A stretch of DNA of 64,000 bases, taken from Pectinatus haikarae. Its GTDB lineage: Bacteria; Bacillota; Negativicutes; Selenomonadales; Selenomonadaceae. The notes under the pieces are model-generated. The model worked only from the letters and a program-made list of their open reading frames with translations, made no database searches and had not been told where the DNA came from. Positions within the stretch are counted from its first letter, which is position 1. Each line of letters begins with the position of its first letter. The stretch spans positions 434,001 through 498,000 of the forward strand of contig NZ_WIQM01000008.1 of NCBI RefSeq assembly GCF_015732185.1. The letters are read 5' to 3'. Below, piece by piece: positions 9,067 through 18,147 of this stretch. The position numbers were made by a program, and so were the translations under genes.

Positions 9067-10097
9067 AAATATTTATTACCGGAATTAACGGTTTTATAGG
9101 AACGCACCTTTTGCGGGCCATATTGCAGAAAACTGATTGGCAGATACAGGGATTTGATCTGCACAATAATAATCTGGGCGAGTTTGCGGGCAATCCCCGG
9201 TTTTCGATGAAAACAGGCGACATATTCGAAGAAGAAAGCTGGCTGGAACAGGCTGTTAAAGAAAATGATGTTATTTTGCCTCTTGCCGGCATAGCACGGC
9301 CTGCTTATTATATAACGCATCCTTTGTGGACTTTTGAACTCGACTTTGAGCAAAATTTAAAGATAGTAAGACACTGTGCCAAGTATAAAAAAAGAGTTAT
9401 TTTCCCTTCTACCTCTGAAGTATATGGGATGCCCACAGAAAACAGCAAAGTAATGATCGAAGATGAAAGCACACTGACTTTAGGACCTATAAAAAAATCG
9501 CGCTGGATATACAGCTGCAGCAAGCAGATGATGGATCGTGTAATTTTCGCTTTCGGTCAGGAAAAAAATCTTCCGTTCTCTATTTTCCGCCCCTTTAACT
9601 GGGTAGGGCCGGGACTGGATACGTTCAAAGATGCCGCAGAACATAAGGCTCGTTCCATAACACAATTTATATATGATATTTTATATACGGGCAAGATAAA
9701 CCTTGTCGGCGGCGGTGCACAGAAACGGTCATTTATATGGGTGGGAGACGGGATCGACGGACTCATTGCCATAATAAAAAATGAAGACAATAAAGCCAAT
9801 GGTGAAATATTTAACTTAGGCAATCCCGCCAATCATTATTCTATTAAGGAATTGGCTTTGATGATAATAGAAGAAATGAAAAATTATCCTCAGTTTGCCG
9901 CTAAGGCAAGATCTGTTGAATTGGTGGATATACCGGCGGCCCAATATTACGGTAAAAATTATGATGATATGCAGGATCGTCTGCCATCCATACAAAAGAT
10001 GAAGGATCTGCTCTGCTGGGAACCAAAAACATCATTGCGTGAAGCTATTAAATTCACATTGGATTGGCATGCTGCACAGTTGGAAAAGGGTTTGTGA
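9063..10097 (+). CDS. arnA: UDP-glucuronate decarboxylase/dehydrogenase (stand-alone C-terminal half of ArnA)
   Basis: Extended short-chain dehydrogenase that oxidises and decarboxylates UDP-glucuronate to UDP-L-Ara4-ulose. The NAD motif GINGFIGTHL is at residues 7-16. The catalytic set matches the ArnA dehydrogenase domain: T117, S118 and E119 in PSTSEVYGM, Y150 and K154 in YSCSKQMMD, and the Arg in YDDMQDRLPS that corresponds to E. coli R619. The 344 residues correspond to one domain only; overlap with the formyltransferase gene is ATGA. Having both halves as neighbours explains how the pathway is complete without a fused ArnA. Confidence 0.92.
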   Translation: MKIFITGINGFIGTHLLRAILQKTDWQIQGFDLHNNNLGEFAGNPRFSMKTGDIFEEESWLEQAVKENDVILPLAGIARPAYYITHPLWTFELDFEQNLKIVRHCAKYKKRVIFPSTSEVYGMPTENSKVMIEDESTLTLGPIKKSRWIYSCSKQMMDRVIFAFGQEKNLPFSIFRPFNWVGPGLDTFKDAAEHKARSITQFIYDILYTGKINLVGGGAQKRSFIWVGDGIDGLIAIIKNEDNKANGEIFNLGNPANHYSIKELALMIIEEMKNYPQFAAKARSVELVDIPAAQYYGKNYDDMQDRLPSIQKMKDLLCWEPKTSLREAIKFTLDWHAAQLEKGL

Positions 10098-10100
10098 TAT

Positions 10101-10994
10101 ATGCCGAAAAAAATTGCCATTAAAATAGATGTTGACACAAAAAGAGGATATGAACAGGGCGTACCCAATATGCTGGATGTCTTTCAAAAAAATGGCATAA
10201 AGGCGACATTTTTCTTTTCGATGGGACCTGATAATTCGGGAAAAGCTATACGCCGAATTTTCCGCAAAGGGTTTTTGGCAAAAATGCTTCGTACTAAAGC
10301 ACCGTCTACATATGGATTAAAAACTATGATGTATGGAACAGTTTTGCCTGCACCGCTTATTGTGGAACCCAATACGGCACCTTTTCTCAGGGCAATGGCA
10401 GACGGACATGACTGCGGGATTCATTGCTGGGATCATGTATATTGGCAGGATAAACTTCCCGGATTGTCTGAAGAAAAAATACGCCTGCACTTGACGAAAG
10501 CTTGCCATTTATTTGAAAAAATCGCCCACAGAAAACCGCGTTTCTGCGGTGCGCCGGGCTGGCAGACGACCTATAAAAGTTTAAAAGTCCAACAGGAATT
10601 AGGCTTTGATTTCTGCTCGGATGTGCGAGGCTATTATCCTTTTTATCCGATAATGGAAGGAAAAGAATTTTCTCCGCTGCAGATTCCCGGTACTTTGCTG
10701 ACGATGGATGAAGTACTCGGTATAATGGGCGTTACTGAGAATAATATAGTAGACTACTGGCTGAAAAATTGCGATAGCATATGGAATGTGTTTACTATCC
10801 ATGCAGAGATGGAAGGCTTGTCAAAATTGGCTGTTCTTGATGATTTTATTGTCAGAGCTAAGGCTCAAGGTTTTGAATTTGTACTTTTGAAAGAAGGCAA
10901 AAACCTCCCCAATATAAAAAAATGCCGTGTTTATGCCGGAAATCTACCGGGAAGAGCAGGGACTGTTGCTCTGCAAAGTGACCCGTTGAATTAA
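10101..10994 (+). CDS. arnD: Ara4FN-undecaprenyl-phosphate deformylase ArnD
   Basis: Polysaccharide-deacetylase-fold enzyme that removes the formyl group from the lipid-linked sugar before flipping. Motif 1 is KIDVDTKRGYEQGVPN with the catalytic Asp pair, the metal-binding region is GIHCWDHVYW, and the C-terminal block CRVYAGNLPGRAGTVALQ matches the family end. At 297 residues it is about the size of E. coli ArnD (296). It starts 3 bases after the previous stop. The TAA stop (10992-10994) lies inside the outermost bases of the inverted repeat of the downstream IS, yet the protein appears essentially intact. No arnE/arnF flippase genes or ugd follow; the operon ends at the IS. Confidence 0.93.
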   Translation: MPKKIAIKIDVDTKRGYEQGVPNMLDVFQKNGIKATFFFSMGPDNSGKAIRRIFRKGFLAKMLRTKAPSTYGLKTMMYGTVLPAPLIVEPNTAPFLRAMADGHDCGIHCWDHVYWQDKLPGLSEEKIRLHLTKACHLFEKIAHRKPRFCGAPGWQTTYKSLKVQQELGFDFCSDVRGYYPFYPIMEGKEFSPLQIPGTLLTMDEVLGIMGVTENNIVDYWLKNCDSIWNVFTIHAEMEGLSKLAVLDDFIVRAKAQGFEFVLLKEGKNLPNIKKCRVYAGNLPGRAGTVALQSDPLN

Positions 10995-11003
10995 AAAGAA
11001 CGG

Positions 11004-11050
11004 GGCTGTGACAAAATGAGAAATCATTTTGTCCACAGCCTCTTTTTCTA
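11004..11050 (+). terminator. Hairpin terminator at the left IS end, downstream of arnD
   Basis: A 16-bp stem with one bulged C runs from GGCTGTG (11004) to CACAGCC (11040) with a GAAA loop, followed by TCTTTTTCT. It should stop transcription leaving arnD and entering the IS. Confidence 0.7.
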
Positions 11051-11131
11051 TACAATTTGAGGCAACAAGCAGGCAATTACTGAAAAAAGGGCATACAACC
11101 CCTTTCCCCATAAAAACTGCTTTTCTACAGT

Positions 11132-12706
11132 TTATGCGGCTTTCTTCAAGCGTAGTTTTTTATTGTGGTATTTATAAAGATTGTGCCCAATGGAAACCAG
11201 GAAAATCTCTAAACGTACCTGTTCCATGCCTTTTCGAACAATTCTTTTGTACCAGCGGTTATTTTTCATAATCCCAAAAGTACCTTCAGATTGAATCGAG
11301 CGATTCATACGAAGAAGCGCTCCTTGAATGCTTTCTAGGTTATCCACAACTTCTTGGTGTATAGAGGTTAGTTCCTGGTTAAGACGAATCGTCCTGTTTT
11401 TATCCGTCTTCTTGCACTCGGAGGCATACGGACAATCCCTGCAATTTTCACACTGGTAAACTTCTTCCTGACGTCCGTATCGATTCCCTTTTACATTTCG
11501 TCTGTATTGAAGGTGAAATGCCTGTCCGGCCGGACAGCGCAGTGTGCCTTTTTCGTCAATCTTGAAATTCACTGCCCGAAACGGATTATCTCGATACTTT
11601 GCGTCAGTAGTTTCTTTCTTGTACATAGTAAATTTCATATACTTTTCCATACCGTGTTGCTCACAGTAAATATAATTGTTGTATGAACCATATCCTGCAT
11701 CAGCAACTGGATACTTTGGATAAAATCCGTAGGTATTATGAAATTTCTCCAGTAAGGGAACAAAACAATCCATGTCTGCACGGTATTGATTTACATCAGC
11801 TACAGCTATGTATTCATCTGCAATACCAAATTGAATGTTGTAGGCTGGCAGGAGCTGGTCGTTGCCCATATAATCTGTCTTGATCCGCATGAATGTCGCA
11901 CAGTGATCTGTTTTGGAATAACTGTTCCGGTCTGGACCACAAATGGTTATCTTTTCAACATATTCTTTGAGTTTCGCTGTATATTCCTGAAGCCGTTCGT
12001 AATAGCGCTGCCGGGGTGTTTTTCGATGGCCTTTTCCATGGACAAATTTTGTTTCATCTATTTCATAGATTTTGGCATACCGATCCGTTACTTCACTTAG
12101 GTACTCAGGAACGTATTCGGAATTCGTATCAATTTTGATGCCAAAGCTGGCAAGATCGTCGTTGATTTCATCGAGTAATCCCGTGACTTTTTCAAAAAGT
12201 CTATATCTAGATTTTTCAGTCGCTTTCTTCCATACCCAGCTATATTTATTAGCATTTGCCTCAAATTTCGAACCGTCAATATACAGATGGCTCAAATCCA
12301 CATGATCTTTGGCAAAAATTTTATTGTTGATCTCGCTGAACAATTCCTCAACCGATGGTTTGAGCATAGTTTCGATAAAATAGCCGAACGTGCGATAAGA
12401 TGGAGTCTCGCGTTCCATGAGATACATAAAGCGAAGATTGACTTTACAGCTATCTTCGAGCTCACGTAGCGATATATATCCATTTGTCATAAATCCAAAT
12501 AAGATTGTTTTCAACATGCTGGTCGGGTTGTATCTGATGCGTCCGGTAACGTGTTCCGGAACATTTTTCAGGTACTTCTCCAAGTCGATTCCCCCCATGA
12601 ATCTGTCGAAAACCAGCACAGGATCACAAATATCCAGAAAATCCGAAATAAATAGTGGCAAAACTGCCTGTTTTGTTTTAAAATAATTGATGGTTGAATT
12701 TTTCAT
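11132..12706 (-). CDS. IS1182-family DDE transposase
   Basis: A full-length 524-residue transposase. The N-terminal DUF772-like domain (about residues 15-100, LVFDRFMGGIDLEKYL, TLFGFMTNGYISLREL) is followed by a DDE nuclease fold. Candidate acidic residues: first Asp in HLYIDGSKFEANANKY, second in PVADAGYGSYNNYIYC, Glu in RSIQSEGTFGIMKNNRWYKR. A Cys-rich stretch (CENCRDCPYASECKK, about residues 417-431) is typical of the group. The reading frame is uninterrupted, so the element could be active. It is transcribed on the minus strand towards arnD. Confidence 0.93.
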   Translation of the reverse strand: MKNSTINYFKTKQAVLPLFISDFLDICDPVLVFDRFMGGIDLEKYLKNVPEHVTGRIRYNPTSMLKTILFGFMTNGYISLRELEDSCKVNLRFMYLMERETPSYRTFGYFIETMLKPSVEELFSEINNKIFAKDHVDLSHLYIDGSKFEANANKYSWVWKKATEKSRYRLFEKVTGLLDEINDDLASFGIKIDTNSEYVPEYLSEVTDRYAKIYEIDETKFVHGKGHRKTPRQRYYERLQEYTAKLKEYVEKITICGPDRNSYSKTDHCATFMRIKTDYMGNDQLLPAYNIQFGIADEYIAVADVNQYRADMDCFVPLLEKFHNTYGFYPKYPVADAGYGSYNNYIYCEQHGMEKYMKFTMYKKETTDAKYRDNPFRAVNFKIDEKGTLRCPAGQAFHLQYRRNVKGNRYGRQEEVYQCENCRDCPYASECKKTDKNRTIRLNQELTSIHQEVVDNLESIQGALLRMNRSIQSEGTFGIMKNNRWYKRIVRKGMEQVRLEIFLVSIGHNLYKYHNKKLRLKKAA

Positions 12707-12727
12707 TAGACACGTAAAATTTTACCA

Positions 12728-12777
12728 CAAAAAGAGGATCACCGGCTCTTTCGAGCAAGCGATCCTCTTTTGTTTTT
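12728..12777. terminator. Bidirectional hairpin at the right IS end
   Basis: AAAAGAGGATC (12730-12740) pairs perfectly with 12761-12771. T-runs exist in both directions (TTTTGTTTTTA on plus, CTTTTTG on minus), so it can insulate the transposase gene from outside transcription. Confidence 0.6.
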
Positions 12778-12834
12778 ATAGGAGTGTTATTTCACAGCCC
12801 CGTTCTTTTTAATTTGCGGCAGACTGACGATGAT

Positions 12835-13254
12835 TTAAAGTGCCGCTTTTATTTTTTCCAGCATTTCTTTATATTCACCGTCATTGAGATGTATTTTATT
12901 GGGATTCATGGCAAAAACACCGCCCCATTCAAATTTATCTTTATATTTTGGGACGAGATGTGTATGGAGATGTTTTGCCGTGTCACCGTATGCACCATAA
13001 TTTATTTTGTCCGGATGGAAAATTTTATGCAAAGCACGGGACAAAACAGCAATGTCCCGATAATATCCGGCAATGTCGGTATTGCTGAGATCGGTGATAT
13101 TATCAATATGGTCTTTGTAGGCTGCAATGCATCTGCCCGGATGGCTTTGTTCTTTAAATAAATAGATTTTACTGTATGACAGTTCACAGATGAATATACC
13201 GAAACCTGATAATATATCATCATTGCCACAGTAAGCACAATCTGGATCCCTCAT
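12835..13254 (-). CDS. HIT-family (histidine triad) hydrolase/transferase
   Basis: Small nucleotide-binding protein of 139 residues. The histidine triad is H95-L-H97-T-H99-L-V in YGDTAKHLHTHLVPKYKD, and an N-terminal C6..C9 pair may bind zinc. HIT proteins hydrolyse or transfer nucleoside-phosphate linkages in the cytoplasm; the exact substrate is unknown. A longer frame begins at 13272, but the GGGAGG ribosome site lies inside that extension and 8 bases before ATG 13254, so 13254 is chosen. It converges on the IS end. Confidence 0.88.
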   Translation of the reverse strand: MRDPDCAYCGNDDILSGFGIFICELSYSKIYLFKEQSHPGRCIAAYKDHIDNITDLSNTDIAGYYRDIAVLSRALHKIFHPDKINYGAYGDTAKHLHTHLVPKYKDKFEWGGVFAMNPNKIHLNDGEYKEMLEKIKAAL

Positions 13255-13521
13255 AATTGTTTCCTCCCACAATATGAAAAATATATTAGTATATAATCAA
13301 TACAATTATATATTACAACAAAAAAGTAAAAATTACAATTTTTATAAAAAGTAAAAATATTATAAAATGATTATAAAAATAACAAGTTGAATATATGTAA
13401 GAATATGAACTTCGTCCATAAATTATAATGTACAGACATTTATTAATATTGAATTGCCGTGTAGTTTAGGCTGATATATGCCATACGCACTTAGAGTTTT
13501 ATTATACGCTCAGCCGAATTA
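13255..13521. other. A/T-rich intergenic region, no gene seen
   Basis: Between the HIT and EAL-HDOD genes. It probably holds the HIT promoter on the minus strand. No further coding or RNA signal is visible apart from the terminator that follows. Confidence 0.5.
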
Positions 13522-13561
13522 AAAGTCGGGAAAATAATGGAAGTATTTATTTCCTGACTTT
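13515..13561 (-). terminator. Terminator of the EAL-HDOD gene
   Basis: AAAGTCGGGAAA (13522-13533) pairs with TTTCCTGACTTT (13550-13561), with one G-T wobble, and TTTTAATT follows on the minus strand. It lies downstream of the stop at 13604. Confidence 0.6.
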
Positions 13562-13603
13562 CAATTTATTATTCAGTTGATCAATGATGCCAATAAAATA
13601 TTT

Positions 13604-14839
13604 TTATTGAATACTTCCATTTATATCTTCATTCATTTTTGTCGCCCAATGGATCACCTCATTATAAAGAGAGGCAAGTAATTCTTCAGAAAAATTATTC
13701 TCATGGCACCAGTTTTTTACCTTCATCCAATCACCGTGTTCATAATCAGTGACCATGTTGAGAAGCTGTCCCAAATCGTTTTGCCGAAACAGCAGGGCTG
13801 CTTTTATTTCCGGAGCAAGTCCCAGTTCGTCAATAATTTTTTCTATAGGCTGGTCAAGAACTACATCGGACAATGATAACATACCTATTAAAAAAGCAGT
13901 ATCCTTTTCTGAATTCTTGGCGGAAATATTTTCGGTGGTGAGTTCGCAAAACTTGGCGCGAATTAACAAAATGACGAATAATTCATTGGGTTTTTCTGAT
14001 GACAAATCCCGGATGCAGACCAGATTGACCCAATTGCGTACACCGTTTATTCCCAGCAGCGCTATTGCCTGCCTGAGATTGCGAACCTCATTGGGAATGC
14101 CTATATATGGGGAATTTATATATTTCAATAGCTTATGAATAAGAGAAAGATCATTTTTGATGATATTTTCTATACGGTTTATATCAACGTGAGTACTATT
14201 CATTTCACGCATCAGCATGAATTGTGCTGTTATATCCACGCGCGCTGTTTTCTCCGAAATAATCACAGGTTTGCAGAAGAAATATCCCTGGAACAGTTCA
14301 TAGCCAAATGATAAAGCCTGTTCATATTCTTCCAGTGTTTCGACTTTTTCTGCCAGAAGTTTGACATGGGGAGGGATGATCTGACGTATTTTTTTTCTTT
14401 CTTCAGCAGTATGGGTTATCAGAAAATCAATTTTTACTATGTCTGCCAAGTCGATGAATGGCTGATACTTCGGCTCAAATACAAAATCGTCAAGGGCAAA
14501 TGTATAGCCGTTATTCTTTAATTCTTTGCATTTGGCTAATAGGGGGGCTGTAGGTTCTGTATTTTCCAGGATTTCTATCACCACCATTTCAGGAGGTAAA
14601 AGCTCTACGTCACCATTTGTTATATTCTGTTCGGTAAAATTTACGAATACTTTTTTATTGCTGGCTAATTTACCAATACCAAATGCAACCATACTGTTTG
14701 ATAGGATCTTTTGAGTTGCAGCATATCCGTTAATTTTGTAATTCATTGAATTTTGCAGGCCATCACGAAAGAGAAGCTCATATGCCACGGTTTCTTTGCT
14801 TTGGTTCAGTATGGGTTGGCGGGCTACATATACATTCAT
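13604..14839 (-). CDS. EAL-HDOD domain signalling protein (YuxH-like)
   Basis: A 411-residue cytoplasmic protein: N-terminal EAL-type domain (about 1-200) and C-terminal HDOD domain (about 200-400). The EAL signature is degenerate (YELLFRDG), and the metal-binding DDFGTG region is replaced by DDFVFEPKY, so c-di-GMP hydrolysis is doubtful. The KIDF and LAEKVETLEEYEQALSFG landmarks remain. HDOD domains are regulatory and often tied to motility or signalling. The gene lies downstream of a chemotaxis receptor on the same strand (174-base gap); a shared role in motility control is inference. Confidence 0.88.
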   Translation of the reverse strand: MNVYVARQPILNQSKETVAYELLFRDGLQNSMNYKINGYAATQKILSNSMVAFGIGKLASNKKVFVNFTEQNITNGDVELLPPEMVVIEILENTEPTAPLLAKCKELKNNGYTFALDDFVFEPKYQPFIDLADIVKIDFLITHTAEERKKIRQIIPPHVKLLAEKVETLEEYEQALSFGYELFQGYFFCKPVIISEKTARVDITAQFMLMREMNSTHVDINRIENIIKNDLSLIHKLLKYINSPYIGIPNEVRNLRQAIALLGINGVRNWVNLVCIRDLSSEKPNELFVILLIRAKFCELTTENISAKNSEKDTAFLIGMLSLSDVVLDQPIEKIIDELGLAPEIKAALLFRQNDLGQLLNMVTDYEHGDWMKVKNWCHENNFSEELLASLYNEVIHWATKMNEDINGSIQ

Positions 14840-15013
14840 GAGATCATCACCTTCTTTTTATACCTATTATAATATATATATTATAAAAAACTACATTTTT
14901 ATAATAAAAATTGATTACATATTATGATGTAACAATATATAAGAAAAACAAGGGGATAAGTTCTTGGATACTCTTTTATCCAATAGAAAGGTAAAACAGC
15001 GGGATCATATAAG

Positions 15014-16735
15014 CTATACTTTAAAAGTTCTAATATTATTTTGTACTTCAGCAGCCATTTTAGAAAGAGCTTGACTTGCAGACGCAATTTCTTCACTGGA
15101 GGCGGATTGTTCTTCTGCGGCGGCTGAAATTGTTTGAGTTTCTGCAGATGATTTTCTGCTTTCTTTATCGGTTTCGTTTACTAATGTGGCTACATTTTCC
15201 ATATAATTTGTTATTTCGTCTACGGCATGAGCGTTATTGCCAATTTGTGTCAACATAGTATTGACCATGCTGATAATCTGTTCGAAATTTTCCCCGGCCA
15301 TACTTACAACTTCTGTTCCTTTTTCAACCTCTGCTTTTCCCTCGGTCATAAACGTCACAGCGTTATCAGTCTTATGCTGAACATCAGTAATCAATTCAGT
15401 GATTTGTTTAGCAGCATCCTGAGACTGTTCGGCCAGTTTTCTGACTTCTTCTGCCACCACGGAGAATCCTTTTCCTGCATCACCAGCTCTGGCAGCCTCT
15501 ATAGCCGCATTTAAAGCCAGCAGATTAGTTTGCCCTGCAATATTGGAAATAACATCGACAATTTTACCGATTTGCTGAGATTTATTTTCCAGATCAGTTA
15601 TTACATTGGATGTGGCATTTGTTTTTTCCTTGATAATGTGCATCTGTTCTATAGTCTTATTTATGGCAATGTCGCCTTTATTGGCAGCTCTAGTTGTTTT
15701 TTCGACAGAATCAGACAATATATTTGTATTAACCGATAACTTTTCCATGGATGTAGAAATATTTTTTACAGCACTGTCAGATTTATTACTGAGCTGAAGC
15801 TGTTTGTCTGCACTTTCCGCCACTCTAGTGACAGATGCGGCTACTTGGTTGGATGCTTGCGCTGATTGTTCGGCACTGGCGGTGAGCTCTTCCGATGATG
15901 CAGCTAATGTATCTGAAGAATGTGTAATTTTTTTTACTAAAGTGGCAATATTTTTTGTCATGGTACTAATATTTCTTGATAAATCACCAAATTCACTTTT
16001 GTCATTTAAATTATCATTGGAAATAACATTGGAAAAATCACCATTGGCCATAGCTGTGATTATTTTGTTGATTTTATTCAGACTTTTGGAAATTTGTTTA
16101 ATAATTACCCAGCCTATTAATATACTTAAGAAAATGGCTGATACAGTTATTACGATAAATAAAAGACTGCTTATTTTAAAATAATCTTCATTTTGAATAT
16201 TCATTTGATCAGCATTTTCACTGAGCTTTTTTATGAGCGTATATTGGTCATCATAAAACTGAACAAGCAGGGAATCCCCTTTTTCTTTATATAAGGAATG
16301 GCCTTGTTCATTGCTATTGTGCATGCCTAATTCAATAATTTCATTTTGAATATTGACATATTGAAGATATTTATTATCGGCATCTTTTGCAGAATCAAGT
16401 ATATCCTTATTGAGCGATAATTTTTGAAATTTACTTATGTCATTTTCTATGGTCTTTTTAGTTTCAGTGATATCATTGAAATACTGCTGCCGGTCAGCAT
16501 CATTCTTTTCAAGCAGTATACGGTACATATCTTCTTGTGTCCGGCGGATCATGGTCCTTACATCGTAAATATATTCTATAGCGAGCAAATTTTCATTATA
16601 CATTTTATTCGTTATCAAATGGCTTTTATTTAAAGAATAATAGCTGATACCGCTTAATAGAATCATAAAGAATAATAAAATAGTCACTAATAAAACGAGC
16701 TTTTCCTTTACTTTCATTTTAGTAGTAAAATTCAT
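15014..16735 (-). CDS. Methyl-accepting chemotaxis protein
   Basis: A 573-residue receptor. TM1 is at about residues 12-30, a mostly helical four-helix-bundle sensor covers about 31-185, TM2 about 188-208, a HAMP domain about 210-265, then the long MCP signalling coiled coil. The highly conserved tip is [28 protein letters not shown] (quoted in part: [20 protein letters not shown]). The sensor is small and periplasmic; the ligand is unknown. Start ATG follows AAAGGGG at slightly long spacing. It is a single gene with no che genes nearby in the window. Confidence 0.95.
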   Translation of the reverse strand: MNFTTKMKVKEKLVLLVTILLFFMILLSGISYYSLNKSHLITNKMYNENLLAIEYIYDVRTMIRRTQEDMYRILLEKNDADRQQYFNDITETKKTIENDISKFQKLSLNKDILDSAKDADNKYLQYVNIQNEIIELGMHNSNEQGHSLYKEKGDSLLVQFYDDQYTLIKKLSENADQMNIQNEDYFKISSLLFIVITVSAIFLSILIGWVIIKQISKSLNKINKIITAMANGDFSNVISNDNLNDKSEFGDLSRNISTMTKNIATLVKKITHSSDTLAASSEELTASAEQSAQASNQVAASVTRVAESADKQLQLSNKSDSAVKNISTSMEKLSVNTNILSDSVEKTTRAANKGDIAINKTIEQMHIIKEKTNATSNVITDLENKSQQIGKIVDVISNIAGQTNLLALNAAIEAARAGDAGKGFSVVAEEVRKLAEQSQDAAKQITELITDVQHKTDNAVTFMTEGKAEVEKGTEVVSMAGENFEQIISMVNTMLTQIGNNAHAVDEITNYMENVATLVNETDKESRKSSAETQTISAAAEEQSASSEEIASASQALSKMAAEVQNNIRTFKV

Positions 16736-16993
16736 AGTGATGAGACCCCTTTCATAAATAAAAATTACTCTGTATAAATATTAATTCTATATAAAATATT
16801 ATTATTCCTTTTTAAACAATATTAATAATTATATTATAAATTTTCAGTTTGTTATAAATATAATATATGGTATTTGCAGTAAGCAAATATAAAAATTATT
16901 TATGTATAGATTTTTATGCATAAAAAGGTATGTATGGTTGCAATCAAGTGGCTGACAGCAGTAATATAAGATCAAATATTTCGGAGGAAAATT

Positions 16994-17902
16994 ATGAGAA
17001 AAATATTAAGCACAATTTTTTTAATTTTGATTTGCGGTGGGACAGTGGCTTCAGGAAACGTATCTGCAGATGTAATCCTGCCAAACGGTGCCGGCTCATT
17101 TGTCATACAGGAATCGGCAACAGGTGCAAATGAAGATCCGATGCCTGTTTTTTATTATCGACCTACAGCATGGACGGCGGATAGACCTGTAGTTTTAATA
17201 TTCCACGGTGTGCGCAGAAATGCCGATAAATATAGAGATGACTGGATAAAATATGCTGAGCAGTATAATATGCTGATAATATGTCCGGAATTTTCTAAGT
17301 CTAAATATCCCGGAGTGCGTTATTATAATATCGGTAATGTTGCCGACTCGGATGATGCGTCAGCAATGCTGCAGCCGAAAGAGAAATGGATTTTTCCTGT
17401 CGTCAAAGATATTATTGCTAAGGTAAAAAATTTGACAGGCGCGAAGGAAGAAAACTTTACTCTTTATGGACATTCTGCGGGAGCGCAATTCTTGCATCGC
17501 TGCCTGTTTTTCGGCGATATACCAAAGGTCCGCAATATTATTATTGCAGAAGCAGGATGGTATACAATGCCGAATAGTGATGTCGAATTTCCCTACGGCG
17601 TCAAAAATATGTATATTGGCAAAAAAAATATGGCAGAAATATTTTCCCGGTCTGTTTTTGTTATGCTGGGAGATGAGGATGTAAACAGAAGTGAGGTTTT
17701 TCGCAAAACTTCTTTGGCAGATATGCAGGGGAAAACACGTTTCGCACGGGGAAGTAATTTTTTTACCGGAGCAAAAGAGACGGCAGAAAATATAGGAGTG
17801 CCGTTTCGATGGCAGCTCTTAACAGTGCGAGGAGCAGGGCATAATGACAGTGAAATAGCAAAGGAGGCAGCCAAGCTGATTAATGACGGCGGCAATAAAT
17901 AG
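16994..17902 (+). CDS. Secreted alpha/beta hydrolase (depolymerase/esterase-like)
   Basis: 302 residues with an N-terminal signal peptide (about 1-25, RKILSTIFLILICGG then VSA). The alpha/beta-hydrolase core follows: oxyanion region VVLIFHGVRRNADKY, nucleophile S161 in LYGHSAGAQFLHR, acid Asp in MLGDEDVNRS and His in VRGAGHNDSEI. The layout resembles poly(3-hydroxybutyrate) depolymerase-like and other LpqC-type esterases; the substrate is unknown. Without a lipobox it is likely periplasmic or secreted. ATG follows TTCGGAGGAAA. It is monocistronic, divergent from the chemotaxis receptor. Confidence 0.8.
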   Translation: MRKILSTIFLILICGGTVASGNVSADVILPNGAGSFVIQESATGANEDPMPVFYYRPTAWTADRPVVLIFHGVRRNADKYRDDWIKYAEQYNMLIICPEFSKSKYPGVRYYNIGNVADSDDASAMLQPKEKWIFPVVKDIIAKVKNLTGAKEENFTLYGHSAGAQFLHRCLFFGDIPKVRNIIIAEAGWYTMPNSDVEFPYGVKNMYIGKKNMAEIFSRSVFVMLGDEDVNRSEVFRKTSLADMQGKTRFARGSNFFTGAKETAENIGVPFRWQLLTVRGAGHNDSEIAKEAAKLINDGGNK

Positions 17903-18147
17903 AAAAATGTGCCTATTATATTTTTGATAATTTATAAGAAAAATTATTGAATATAATTAAATGGCGATTGGTATAAAGTGTAATATATTTAATTATTTAA
18001 GGAAAGCCGGCAAAAGAGCAATTCTATTGCTGCAAAATTTTTTTTTAGATTTGACAATAATCAATGGCAAAATATATTATTAAGAAAATGATGATAAAAA
18101 ATACAGGCAGCAGTTTAAGGCTGTATTGATTTGTAAGTGAGGTAAAA

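Larger units (their letters stand above)
10989..12814. mobile_element. IS1182-like insertion sequence
   Basis: One transposase gene is bounded by a perfect 23-bp inverted repeat at 10989-11011 and 12792-12814, whose core is the CGGGGCTGTGA type. The outer 12-13 A/T-rich bases may be a palindromic target (for example an arnD terminator) rather than IS sequence, so the true IS ends may be about 11001 and 12802. No conventional short target duplication could be separated from the repeat. The element sits between the convergent arnD and HIT genes. Both ends hold strong hairpins. Confidence 0.85.
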
